Assembly: GCA_009602735.1 (NCBI GenBank)
Contig: WELA01005616.1
Location: 10,292 to 35,925, forward strand
Direction: 5' to 3'
Origin: Mesotaenium endlicherianum
Lineage: Eukaryota > Streptophyta > Zygnematophyceae > Zygnematales > Mesotaeniaceae
DNA: 25,634 nt
The translations under genes were made by a program, and so were the position numbers. Shown here piece after piece: positions 1 through 8,831 of this stretch. The notes beneath the pieces are model-generated. The model worked only from the letters and a program-made list of their open reading frames with translations, was not told where the DNA came from and ran no database searches. The first letter of the stretch is position 1; each line of letters begins with the position of its first letter.

Positions 1-505
1 CTCATTGGCCGAGCTTACCTTGGGTGATTCTACCTAGATAGCGCCTCAAAAGTGGATCTGGAAATTGAGGAAGCTTCCTCTAGGAGTAGGTGATGCAGTC
101 ACCAAGTTATAGCCTCAATGATGCACATATACTATGGAAATGCAAAGCTTATGTAGGCTAAGGGGCTTGCGAATTTGTGCGCACAAGCTAGGGGTTTTAG
201 GGGGTCACGAATAGGCAAGAATGTGTCCCTTGTGCACATTGAAACACAAATTGCCCTTTGGTGAGGATCCGCTAGGGGCCGGTAGGTGACGCGGACTAGA
301 TCGCTCATATCTCGCTCGATACTTGACCAAATGACGCGAACCCGGTGCCATTCGGAAGGTGACTCGACTCGCTACACTTTGGTGACTTGGAAATTGAGAA
401 AAGGTCAACGTATGGATGCGTAAAGTCAATGCAAAGTCGGCCTTCCTAGGTTGATGGTTCACACATGTGGAGCTTGGTTTCGTGCGGCAACCTCGACTCA
501 ATAAA
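1..505. other. Unassigned flank, no gene recognised
   Basis: I see no coding similarity in this stretch on either strand. A 98-codon open frame on the minus strand (501-205) has no recognisable motif and is probably chance. Similarity to retrotransposon RNase H begins abruptly near 510, so the junction around 505-510 is either the break point of a truncated element or where an older insertion or deletion lies. Confidence 0.5.
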
Positions 506-509
506 TCAT

Positions 510-2300
510 GACATTCATGTGCTCAAACAGTGGAGAGCATACTTACATGGTAAAGCTTTTAAGGTGATTACACATCATCCAGCTCTGTTTCACTTCATAA
601 GAGGTCCAAGCTGTTGAGGAGGGAAAACTGCTGGAGCCAGATGCTGGAGCAGTTCCAAGTCCAGATTGACTACAAACCAGGGAAGTTAAATCCTGCTGAT
701 GCACTCTCTAGAAGACCTCACTTGCAAGATAGGAACTTTAGTCAGCATGCTGTAGGTAAAGTCGTTTGTGCACTCACTTCACTGAAGGTGAAAAAGTCCT
801 TCCTTGAACAACTTAGCGAAGCCTACCTTTCTGACCCAACATTTGAGCCCAGCCCCACTGATGGTGTGTGTCCTGCTACTGCACTCGGGTATAGGCTGAA
901 GGGAGGAGTCTGGGTAATTGAAACCACTTCAGGCAGGATGAAGCTGGTCATTCCTAATAACTTGGAAATAAGGTCACTCTTATTGAGTCAAGCACATGAC
1001 AGTTTACTGGGTGGGCATTTGGGGCAAGCCAAAATTGTTGGCAAACTTGCAAAACATTATCACTAGGAGGGATTACCTCGGGAGGTTCTTAAAATATGTT
1101 AAGTCCTGTGATCAGTGTCAGAAATATAAGTCTAGACACACTTCACCGGGGGGGCTATTACAACCACTACCCATCCCAGCTGGTCGCCGGGAAACAATAT
1201 CCATGGACTGGGTGGTAACACTACCAAGAACTGCCAATGGGCATGATTCTATATTGGTAGTAGTGGATAAACTGACAAAAATGGTCATTTTCCTCCCCAC
1301 CACTTTCAAAGTAACTGCACTCAAAACTGCGAGACAGTTCTACAACCATGTAGTATGCCAACACGGGCTACCCTCTATTATCATCTCAGACAGAGACTCA
1401 AAAGTTACCTCCAAGTTCTGGAGAGCTTTAATGGGGTTAATGAGAGTCAAATAGCTACTCAGCACAGCAAACCACCCTCAGACTGATGGGCAGACTGAGA
1501 GAATCAACCGAGTTCTGTAAGAAGTGATGAGAGCATATATTAACCAAAAACAAGATAATTGGGATGACCTGTTGCTTTAATTCAATTTGTGGTCAACAGT
1601 TCGGTGCATGCGTCAACGAGAAAGACTCCTTTTGAATTCAGTCTGGGTAGAGTCTTTAAGCCTCCTTCATATGTGCGAGGGGAGTCTTTAACTCACCCCA
1701 AGGGCATTGACAACCCGGTGTCTCTCCAGTTAACTCAGGATTTTGCTGACACCCTGTCAGAAGTCCAACAAAATCTGCACAAAGCCCAGGAAAATCAGCA
1801 ATAATATGCTAATCAACACCGTTGGGAGCTGACATTTTCAAAGGACGATTTGGTCAAACTGCATTCTCAACACCTGCATGGTGTGGTCAAGAAAAGCTTG
1901 GTCTGGTTTGGGTAGGTCCATATTCGGGGTGCGCCGTGTCGGTCAAAATGCTTACAAACTGAACATGTTAGCGGATTACAAGGGTCACCCAGTCGGTAAT
2001 GTCTCCTTCCTGGAACCATACATCAAAGGTGACCGACTGCTCACAGGTCGATTACCTGTCCAACCGGGACTGGTCCCCGCTGTCAAGGATGGCGATTCTG
2101 AGGAATATGAGATCGAGGAGATTTTAGACGCTCGCTCTGTCCGTCGATCATCTAAATATGTCATGAAATATCCGGTCAGATGGAAGAGTTACAATGCCTC
2201 TGGGAACACCTTGGAATTTAAGGACCATTTGACCAATGCCAATTTTATTTTCGGGAGGCTGGGACACCTCTCTAACTTTCAGTTGACATGGGAAGGTGAG
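510..2300 (+). pseudogene. Ty3/gypsy chromovirus pol, 3' part (RNase H end, integrase, chromodomain), decayed
   Basis: This is the distal pol region of a Ty3/gypsy retrotransposon. From 510 the translation reads as the end of RNase H (HVLKQWRAYLHGK, then DYKPGKLNPADALSRRP near 670-715). The integrase follows: a zinc-binding HHCC module with histidines near 990-1015 and CDQC near 1110, then the catalytic core with MDWVVTLPR at 1203, SDRDSKVTSKFW near 1387 and HPQTDGQTERINRVL at about 1468-1515. The C-terminal chromodomain (EYEIEEILDARSVRR ... YPVRWKSYN) covers about 2104-2240 and places the element among chromoviruses. The frame is broken by shifts near 600 and 1060, stops at about 1453, 1518, 1578, 1802 and 1913, and further frame changes around 1580 and 1900. 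The copy cannot encode a full polyprotein. Reverse transcriptase, protease and gag are not to the left within the window. Confidence 0.93.
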
Positions 2301-2318
2301 AGGAGGTCCTGTCTCCAT

Positions 2319-2335
2319 TTAAGTTGGAGGGAAAA
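2319..2335 (+). other. Polypurine tract of the chromovirus
   Basis: TTAAGTTGGAGGGAAAA lies just after the chromodomain coding end and directly before a TGTGACAG sequence that starts an LTR-like block. This is the position and composition of a plus-strand primer. The same 12-base core, TTAAGTTGGAGG, recurs at 2434 and 4428. Confidence 0.6.
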
Positions 2336-2660
2336 TGTGACAGTTAGTGACTGAAAGTGACAGTAGTTGACAGTGAGTGACAGTTGTGACAGGCAGCCCA
2401 GTGACGATTGAAACAGGCAACCCACCTTAAACATTAAGTTGGAGGAAATGGTATAAACATCTCGAGGATTAGCCGATTGCCGATTGCCATTGTCTATCCA
2501 TCCTCCACACTCAATTGCGCTCACACTCACTTCTCTCTCAAGTACACTCACACTTTCAATTTACTTACACCAGGTATTGCATGCTCTAACTCCCACTACA
2601 ACGTTCTAACCTGTCAAGGTACTCAATCCTGTGCATGATATCATAACTACACTAACTCCA
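2336..2660 (+). mobile_element. Putative LTR (about 325 bp)
   Basis: The block begins TGTGACAG right after a polypurine tract and can be read to end ...ACTCCA, giving the TG...CA ends of an LTR. It holds a TATAAA box at 2452 and is followed three bases later by a primer-binding-like site. Its first 60 bases carry five TGACAG words. No second copy of this LTR is in the window, so the borders cannot be confirmed by pair alignment. It would be the 3' LTR of the pol fragment to the left and, at the same time, the 5' LTR of the ORF to the right. Confidence 0.55.
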
Positions 2661-2663
2661 TTG

Positions 2664-2680
2664 TGGTATAATTGAGCAGG
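2664..2680 (+). other. Putative primer binding site (initiator tRNA-Met type)
   Basis: TGGTATAATTGAGCAGG resembles the plant-type TGGTATCAGAGC site complementary to the 3' end of initiator methionine tRNA. TGGTAT and GAGC are kept, with altered and extra bases between them. It lies three bases after the putative LTR end and directly before an ATG, the normal order in an LTR retrotransposon. Confidence 0.5.
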
Positions 2681-4357
2681 ATGACTCAAAAGTCTGAACT
2701 CAAGAGGAAAAGAAGGGCGGACGAGGCGGAGTACAAGGAGTTCTATGGTGACATCGAATCATCCTCCATCTCTTCTTGAGAATCAGAGCGACTCCGACTA
2801 CAGCGGGAGGTCCAGAAGAGGAACGAGGAGGAAGAACAGGCCAGGCTGAGACAGAAAAGGTGCAGAGGAATCCAAGAAGGCGGAGGAACAAAGGTTGGCT
2901 GAGGAGAGGCGGAAGCAGCAGGCTGAAGAGGAACAGAGGAGCATCAAAAGCTACCGCTACACGATGATCGGCAAGGGCTTTGAACTTTTGGAGGAAGCCT
3001 TCAAGTACGCCCAGAGAAGCCGAAGTGAGTCACAGAGGGACATACTGCAGCGGGAAGGGGAGACGTCCCAAGGTTTTGACAAGTACATAAAGGTCAGCAC
3101 GGGGCTTCTACTGTACCATGACTATGCCAGGGCGGTGAGGTATACGATTCGGGAGGTCAAAGCATTGGCCCAGATAGGTGAATCTGAAACGGTGCCAATA
3201 CTTAAGATCTGGGGCACAGACAGGGTCATCAGGTTGATCCCTATGCATACAGACAGCTTCAAGGATGCCACTTCTCACAACTGGTTTAAGGCCATGTATA
3301 ACGAGGTAGAGAGAAGAAGCTGGGAGTTCTTGGCAAGGGAAACCAGCCAGTTGGATTTCTCAGAGCATTGGTACCCCTGTACTTTGAAGAGGACAGATCG
3401 TGCTTTCTTTCTGCAACCCACTGATTGGCGCTGGATGACCATCACCATGAAAGACCAGCAAAATGACAGAGTTGAGGAAGACGATTTCCTGGCAGATTTG
3501 CGGGGAAGATAATGCTGTCACCTCACATTGCAGCATGGGACCCAAGACTGGATGGAGTCAGGGACTGCATGAGTCGGGAGACACAGGAGGATAGGACCAG
3601 GGTTAGATATTCTTTCTCTAAGGGGAAACATGCTTACGCCAAATGGGCAAATAAGCAAGGGGAGAAAGATCTGTATGCTGTCAGGACCCAGCAACCCCCA
3701 CCTGCACCCAAAAGGAGGAGGTCAGTGGGATACTCTTTTTCTTGGGAATAGCTGGAGGAGATGACCAGAGAGACTCCAGAAGTCTGAGAGGAGCAGGAGG
3801 ACGAAGAGGAGGAAGGCGCCGGAGAGGAGTCAAGCCCTGTTGAGGCACAGACCCCCGCTGCATCCCCCACTCTACAGCAAACTGGAAGTGCCTTTGCACA
3901 GGCAGCCCTGCAGCAGCTTGGGAATACCAGCCCACCAAGAGACCCAGATCTCCAGTGGCTGGGGAGTTTCAGCAGGAGGAGTCCCACCCCAAGAAGTGAG
4001 ACTCAGTCAGACAGAGTAGACAGAAGGGCTGCCAAGGAGGCAGCCAGAGGGCAACCAGCATCCCCCTCTCATAGAGGGCATGTACCCTTAGCCCATGTCA
4101 TGCAGCACCCTATTGATATGCCAATGTATGTCGCTGTCAGTTTGAGAGCTGCACAGGATAGAGCGGTCTCCATCAACATGCAAACAGTGCAAGAGCAGGT
4201 TGCCCAGTTGCTGCGTTCACCCCTTGGTTCACCTTGGTCTGAGCCCCCAGGTTTCAGGAGACCATCAGACAGAAGAAGGAAATCCGGTTCAAGGTCTCAC
4301 TCCCAAGAAGATCAAGCCCCTGGTACACAGTTGGCTGTTGTCTCTGTTTTAGATTGA
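2681..4357 (+). pseudogene. Unrecognised retroelement ORF in gag position, decayed
   Basis: A reading frame of about 558 codons starts with ATG at 2681, directly after the primer-site-like sequence, and ends with TGA at 4355-4357. It is interrupted by stops at 2777, about 3749 and about 3785, and by two compensating frame changes near 2858 and 3510. The first 95 or so residues are Arg/Lys/Glu-rich and likely coiled coil (for example LAEERRKQQAEEEQRSIKSY). The middle (about 2960-3510) is a globular, Trp- and Tyr-containing segment (YRYTMIGKGFELLEEAFKYA ... LQPTDWRWMTITMKDQ). The last third is Pro/Ser/Glu-rich with basic patches. I see no CCHC zinc knuckle, protease or other known domain. Its position suggests a gag or an accessory capsid-like protein, but I do not recognise the family. 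The multiple breaks make this copy non-functional. Confidence 0.5.
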
Positions 4358-4442
4358 GTTGATTGTGTTGCATGTCTGTTACTTTGTTGTAAATAATAGT
4401 AGGAAGTGTTGTCGAGTCAACAACAATTTAAGTTGGAGGGAT
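4358..4442 (+). other. Spacer with second polypurine tract
   Basis: After the stop of the unrecognised ORF there are about 70 bases of spacer, then TTAAGTTGGAGGGAT at 4428-4442, almost the same as the polypurine tract at 2319. It is followed at 4443 by TGTAATGAATCAG, which could be the start of another LTR. The motif match supports this being the 3' end of an element related to the chromovirus. Confidence 0.5.
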
Positions 4443-5203
4443 TGTAATGAATCAGTATATTGGATAGATATAATATTCATCTAGATATAATACTTAAATA
4501 AGTTCAGCTTGCTGAACTATAGTTAATATTAAGTCTGCTAGATATTTGATACTTAGTTGAATGACTCAGCCGAGAGCAGCAGGATGAAGACAATTAGGTC
4601 AGCCTACTAACTTGGGTCAGCTTGCTGACACATTCTTTGACAGTCAGCTGACTGCCGTACTCGACAGCAGCAAACTGCCTAGCTATGCATCTAAGTGTGG
4701 TGTGCTAAATGAGTGGCCAGATGACACCCTTAAGATGGATGGCAATTCGGAATGATGGGAGATGGCTGTGGATTTGGTTAGCCGAGGTCCTACCAACGTG
4801 ATTAACTCCCAAGTAAACGGTGCCATCGCACTTGCCGTTGAACTGTATACTCATTCCATGTACATATGCTAGGTATTGCTCTCGAGTTCGACATTCGGAA
4901 ATGTATTGCTTACTGAGAGATATCTGAATCCAAGACGAGAAGCCATTGATACGCACTGTCTTCTAGCCTACCTCATGCATGAAAAAATTGATTGCATTAT
5001 TGATGCTAGTTTACTTGCATTTGACTTGCGAGCATTTGTTCACTGCTAGTGTGTTTGTTTTTTGTTGTTTATTCAATCAACAAAAAATGCCATAAAGATT
5101 ACTCGCGGATATAAAGATCTTTATTACTTGTTATGTAGTGATTTGAATTATAACATATTAATTTGCATATATTTTAATGCTTTGGATATATTTGGAGTAC
5201 TAT
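4443..5203 (+). mobile_element. Possible 3' LTR, palindrome-rich, A/T-rich
   Basis: TGTAATGAATCAGTATATTGG follows a polypurine tract directly, as expected for an LTR start. The first 215 bases contain three palindromes built around TCAGC: 4501-4518, 4616-4629 and 4641-4654. The right border is not clear, and the sequence is not similar to the LTR-like block at 2336-2660, so it may belong to a different element. There is no coding signal; a minus-strand open frame at 4956-4705 has no recognisable content. Confidence 0.35.
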
Positions 5204-5814
5204 TGTGTAGCGTCAAGCGTGAATAGATACTCTAGTGACTTGGTTCATGTCCTTTGAACCTTCTGAGGCATTTTTGAAGTTAGAGAAAGGACCTAGAAGA
5301 ACTCCATGTGGCAAAAGTCAAATGTGCCATTTTTAAGTCAAAAGGACATGTGTACATTATTCTAGAAAGAGGTGGCAAGCTTTGGGATGTGTCGGGTGCC
5401 AACACATCAACAGCACCTTCCTAGAAATTACTTATGTACAAGTATATAAACAAGAGCTAGAACATAGAAAGACATTCAAAAATCACTCTTGTACTTGCCA
5501 AATTCCAAAAATATATTAACTTCAAGAAGCCATCTCTCTTTCAAGAAGCTACCACTTGTGTTCAAAGATCCTTGTCTTGAATAAATAAAGTATTTTATTT
5601 CACTAAGTACTTTATCTATCTATTTCACTACATGTCCATTGAAATGAATCTTGTTTATTCAAGATTAATATAGTTCATATAAATATATAAGATCAGAGAT
5701 AGGTAGAAGCGTGTAAAATCAGGGAGCGATCTTTGCCCTTATAATGAATTCCGTTTACCCATCTATACCTCTTGACTCACTTCCTGTAGTGTGCCATAGT
5801 TGCACACCAACACA
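5204..5814 (+). mobile_element. Orphan LTR-like block (borders approximate)
   Basis: The block has the internal order of an LTR: an upstream region, a TATATAAA box at 5443-5450, and overlapping AATAAA poly(A) signals at 5580-5589, about 135 bases downstream. It could run from TGTGTAG (5204) to ...CACCAACACA (5814), which gives TGTG...CACA ends. There is no pol or gag next to it in the same orientation and no second copy in the window, so it may be a solo LTR. Borders and family are inference. Confidence 0.4.
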
Positions 5815-6455
5815 AGGCACAAGAGAGAGGCGAGCTTGAGGACTAGAGCTTCTCCTTTAGAAAACTCATGGTCTCTTGCCTACCAGGCATATAAGCATGT
5901 ATAAGCACATACACAACATCAGGGGACTGAATAGCAAAGGCGCTCTCATTCAAATGACCATAAAGTAGCTAAAACACATCCCACTGACTTAGGTGCAAAA
6001 CCATGAAATCTGTCCACTATGTGACCCCGAAATGTCAGAGGGCATAACTCTGTTCATACTACTTTAGATTGAGCAAACTAATGGCAACAAATGCATCTTG
6101 ATAAGACCTTTCCGAAAGTCCTAGTTCGCTCCATTTTGAGCGCAGACGAAGCAGCCATGTCAGCTTCTGTGAAGGCTGGTCATTAGAACGAACCCAGAAG
6201 TGCACACATGACTTGCAAGTAGAAATCCGACTGTAAAGCCTGCTGTCCAGAATGAGGGACCACGAGATCCTAGCCTGCTATGTACCTCGTGACCACCTGG
6301 TTGACCACGGCGCAAGGTGCGCCGTTTCGTGGGAAACCCCTTAAGTTGGGACCCACGGGTCTAGGTATAACGCACCATATCAATTGGTCGGTTGACTGAA
6401 GTCCTAACTGTGGCGCTATTGCCCTGTTGACCATTAAATGGTCGTGCTCTGCGTT
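5815..6455. other. Non-coding, probably retroelement-derived
   Basis: No gene is recognisable. A perfect hairpin, CGGCGCA-AGG-TGCGCCG, lies at 6308-6324. TTAAGTTGGGAC at 6341 partly matches the polypurine core seen at 2319, 2434 and 4428. The minus strand here is downstream of the gag-like pseudogene but shows no protease, reverse transcriptase or integrase motif. Confidence 0.4.
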
Positions 6456-7418
6456 TCACTCGTTCTTGTGCATTTGTAATTTTCTCAGACAAATTTGCAC
6501 ATTGTCATCATAAGTCTTAAATATATCCAGCATCATCATTCTTAGTAGCGGCCATTTGCTGGCCTTCCAATTGAGTTGCTGCATTGCATCTGTTAGCTTC
6601 TGTGTTAATGCAACTAAGTTTACGCTTTCAACAGGTGCAGCGGGTATTGCTCTTCCTGAAGATAAAGCGATCATCCGAACTCTAACAGCCTGTTTCTAGA
6701 TTATTAAATCCCTTGCCTCCTTATGCTCTCCAAATGCCCATTCTTGGGTAAAGTTTTCATCCTTTCGGAATTTGCGATTGAGTAGCAAGGCATCCTTATC
6801 CAAAAATTGAAATAGACTTATAAATGCAACAGACTGTGTATAGTAAGCATCCTTTTGGATCTTCTGAAAGAAGTCTGTCCAATAGACCTCATCAAACTCT
6901 TCAAAAGTGAGACTGTTACCATTGTTTCGTCCACTAAAGCATTTTGTAGACAGCTTGAACTTAGGATTCTCATCCCTTTCATCACCAGCCATCTCAAAAG
7001 GTGACCAGTAGTTGCTGACTCTTACCCAAGCGTCTGGCGTTTTGCCCAAATTAGGTGCAAAGAAATGCTTGCTAGACGAATTCTCACCGTTTGCGGAGAT
7101 CTGACGAGACTCGTCTCTCAACGATTGCTCTCTCCACAAGTTGTCAGGCAGCGCAGAGGTCTCACTCCTTCGTGGACTCTGGCTTCAATCAGAGCCTTCC
7201 ACACGCTCCACAGGCTGGTAAGTTCTACCACTCCTCAACCGCATGTACAGTTGAATTTCACCGGGTCCCCTTCTAGGTTGAGCACCGGCAGCCCTCACAG
7301 GCCCCAATCTCCAATTTGCTTGGGAATCTTGTTCACCTGAACCAATCAACTGAATTTTGGAAGTAGGACAGGAGCGTCGTACTTCTAAATAGGCTTTTGC
7401 CAAAGTTGAGGGTTGCAC
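6456..7418 (-). pseudogene. Gag-like retrotransposon ORF, decayed
   Basis: One minus-strand frame runs from an ATG at 7418 to a stop at 6456, about 320 codons with only two in-frame stops (7185-7187 and 6696). Near the start is MRLRSGRTYQP, resembling the basic N-terminal motifs of many plant gag proteins. The middle segment (about 7140-6700) is Phe/Tyr/Trp-rich and helical-looking (LTFEEFDEVYWTDFFQKIQK ... LFQFLDKDALL), compatible with a capsid-type domain. The last part (6674-6456) reads as a Gln/Lys-rich helix. No zinc knuckle was found, and no pol follows. I infer a gag from an LTR element inserted in reverse orientation; a different viral-like or host ORF is possible. The two stops make it a pseudogene unless they are sequence errors. 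Confidence 0.4.
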
Positions 7419-7595
7419 AAATGAACAAATTCTAGTTTACAAAAATCACGTCTAAGCAAATAAACACAACAACACCAAGTTCAGAGAAAATCGCCCTCCA
7501 GGGCTTTCGCTTAACTTTTCACAAAGTCACAGCTTACAAAACTCTGAAATTACAACATCTATGCCGGCTTGGCTTGAGCTCTTTGCTCAACATTG

Positions 7596-8201
7596 CGCCT
7601 AACTATTTCCAGTGCTAGTTGGGTTCACTCAGTTCTCCCCTGAGGGTTTTCCTGGTTAATCCTGCTTTTGCTATTAGCAATTCGACAATTGAGACTTCTG
7701 ATAGCTTGGAAACAAACACAGCACTCACCATTTCATGTACTCTTTGCACGCTCGTAATGTTTGGTCCAGATCTGCGCTAGAACTCCTAACAGATTCTATT
7801 TTGCAAGTCCTCTACTTCTTTAAAACGGAATCTCTTCTTGGGAACTCCTGAGCTCTAACTTTTCTATGCTACAATGAGTGCGAAGCTCCTAAGCGTCAGC
7901 AGAAGCGTGGCTTCTTGGCTCTCCTGTGGCCTTGGGAATCCCATCTTCTTTGCGCTCCTTCTTCTCTCCCCATTTCGCTCCTAATAAGCTTCGCGCTTAA
8001 CAAGTTCCACTGCTAGCTGGGCTCACTCAGTTCTCCATTGAGGACTTTACTGGTTAATCTTGCTCTTGCTATCAGCAATTTAATAGTTGAGACTTCTAAG
8101 AACTTGGAAACTGACACATCACTCATCATTTTATGTGCTTTTGTTTGGTCCAGATCTGCGCTAAACCTTCTAACGGGATCTATTTCGCAAGTTCTCGACT
8201 T
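7596..8201. repeat. Diverged tandem direct duplication, units about 7596-7818 and 7994-8201
   Basis: Two segments of about 210-220 bases, offset by about 390 bases, align along their length. Shared landmarks are CTGGTTAATC and TTTGGTCCAGATCTGCGCTA, plus GTGCTAG and TCACTCAGTTCTCC. The units differ by many substitutions and some small indels. They lie just upstream (in minus-strand sense) of the gag-like pseudogene, so they may be part of its untranslated leader or LTR. The intervening 175 bases are not clearly repeated. Confidence 0.75.
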
Positions 8202-8831
8202 GGCAGCTGCTGGTGCGGACCATTTACTGGTCCTAACATGGTCAACCTCTCGACTGACTTGGCTGTCACACCCCACCCATCGTTGAGTGTCGGTTTTGAC
8301 CCAACACAGTCACGCTTCCGTGTGACTTTGGACTTTGACTTTCAATGCTGACCACGCAGAGGTTAGTCAACTGGTCGGTGAGTCAACGTTGACTATTCAT
8401 GCCTGGGCGGTCGTGACTTGCGTCATGCGTGGGGCGCCGTCAAACTTACAAAAATCTCTACATTTATTCAAGTATATGTCTACGATATTTCAGGTGTCCA
8501 TTTGGAATCAGGTTGTGATTCTCATCAGAGTCGGTGCTCATGCTTCTGCGCGTCGTTTTCACACGTTTGGATATTAGAGCTTATTTCAATGTTTCAGAAG
8601 TCCTCTGCGAACGAGCACCCGTGGAATTCTCGACATAGTCGCGCCAGTGTATAGTGTGAACATAATATGAATGTGGACAGAGCGAGTGCCTTGCTCATTG
8701 ACGCATATGATACGAATTTCAGTGGGGTGTGGTTTCGTGCACCTTGATCACTTTCGTAAGAGGTCGTTTTTATAATGCCCCTCTGTTCCCGCTTTTGATA
8801 ACGCTATTAAACAAGTCATTCAGTGGGCGAG
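8202..8831 (+). other. Upstream region of the pyruvate carrier gene
   Basis: There is no coding signal. TGTCACACCCCACCC at 8267 resembles the ends of some plant gypsy LTRs and may mark an element border. A TATA-like TTTTTATAAT lies at 8767-8776, about 56 bases before the ATG of the carrier gene, and could be its core promoter. Both readings are tentative. Confidence 0.35.

Noticed and set aside
205..501. 98-codon minus-strand frame as a gene
   Set aside because: No motif, no clear start context, and it lies in unassigned flank next to a truncated transposon.
614..2354. Separate intact host genes from the open frames of this region
   Set aside because: They are consecutive pieces of one chromovirus pol interrupted by frameshifts and stops.
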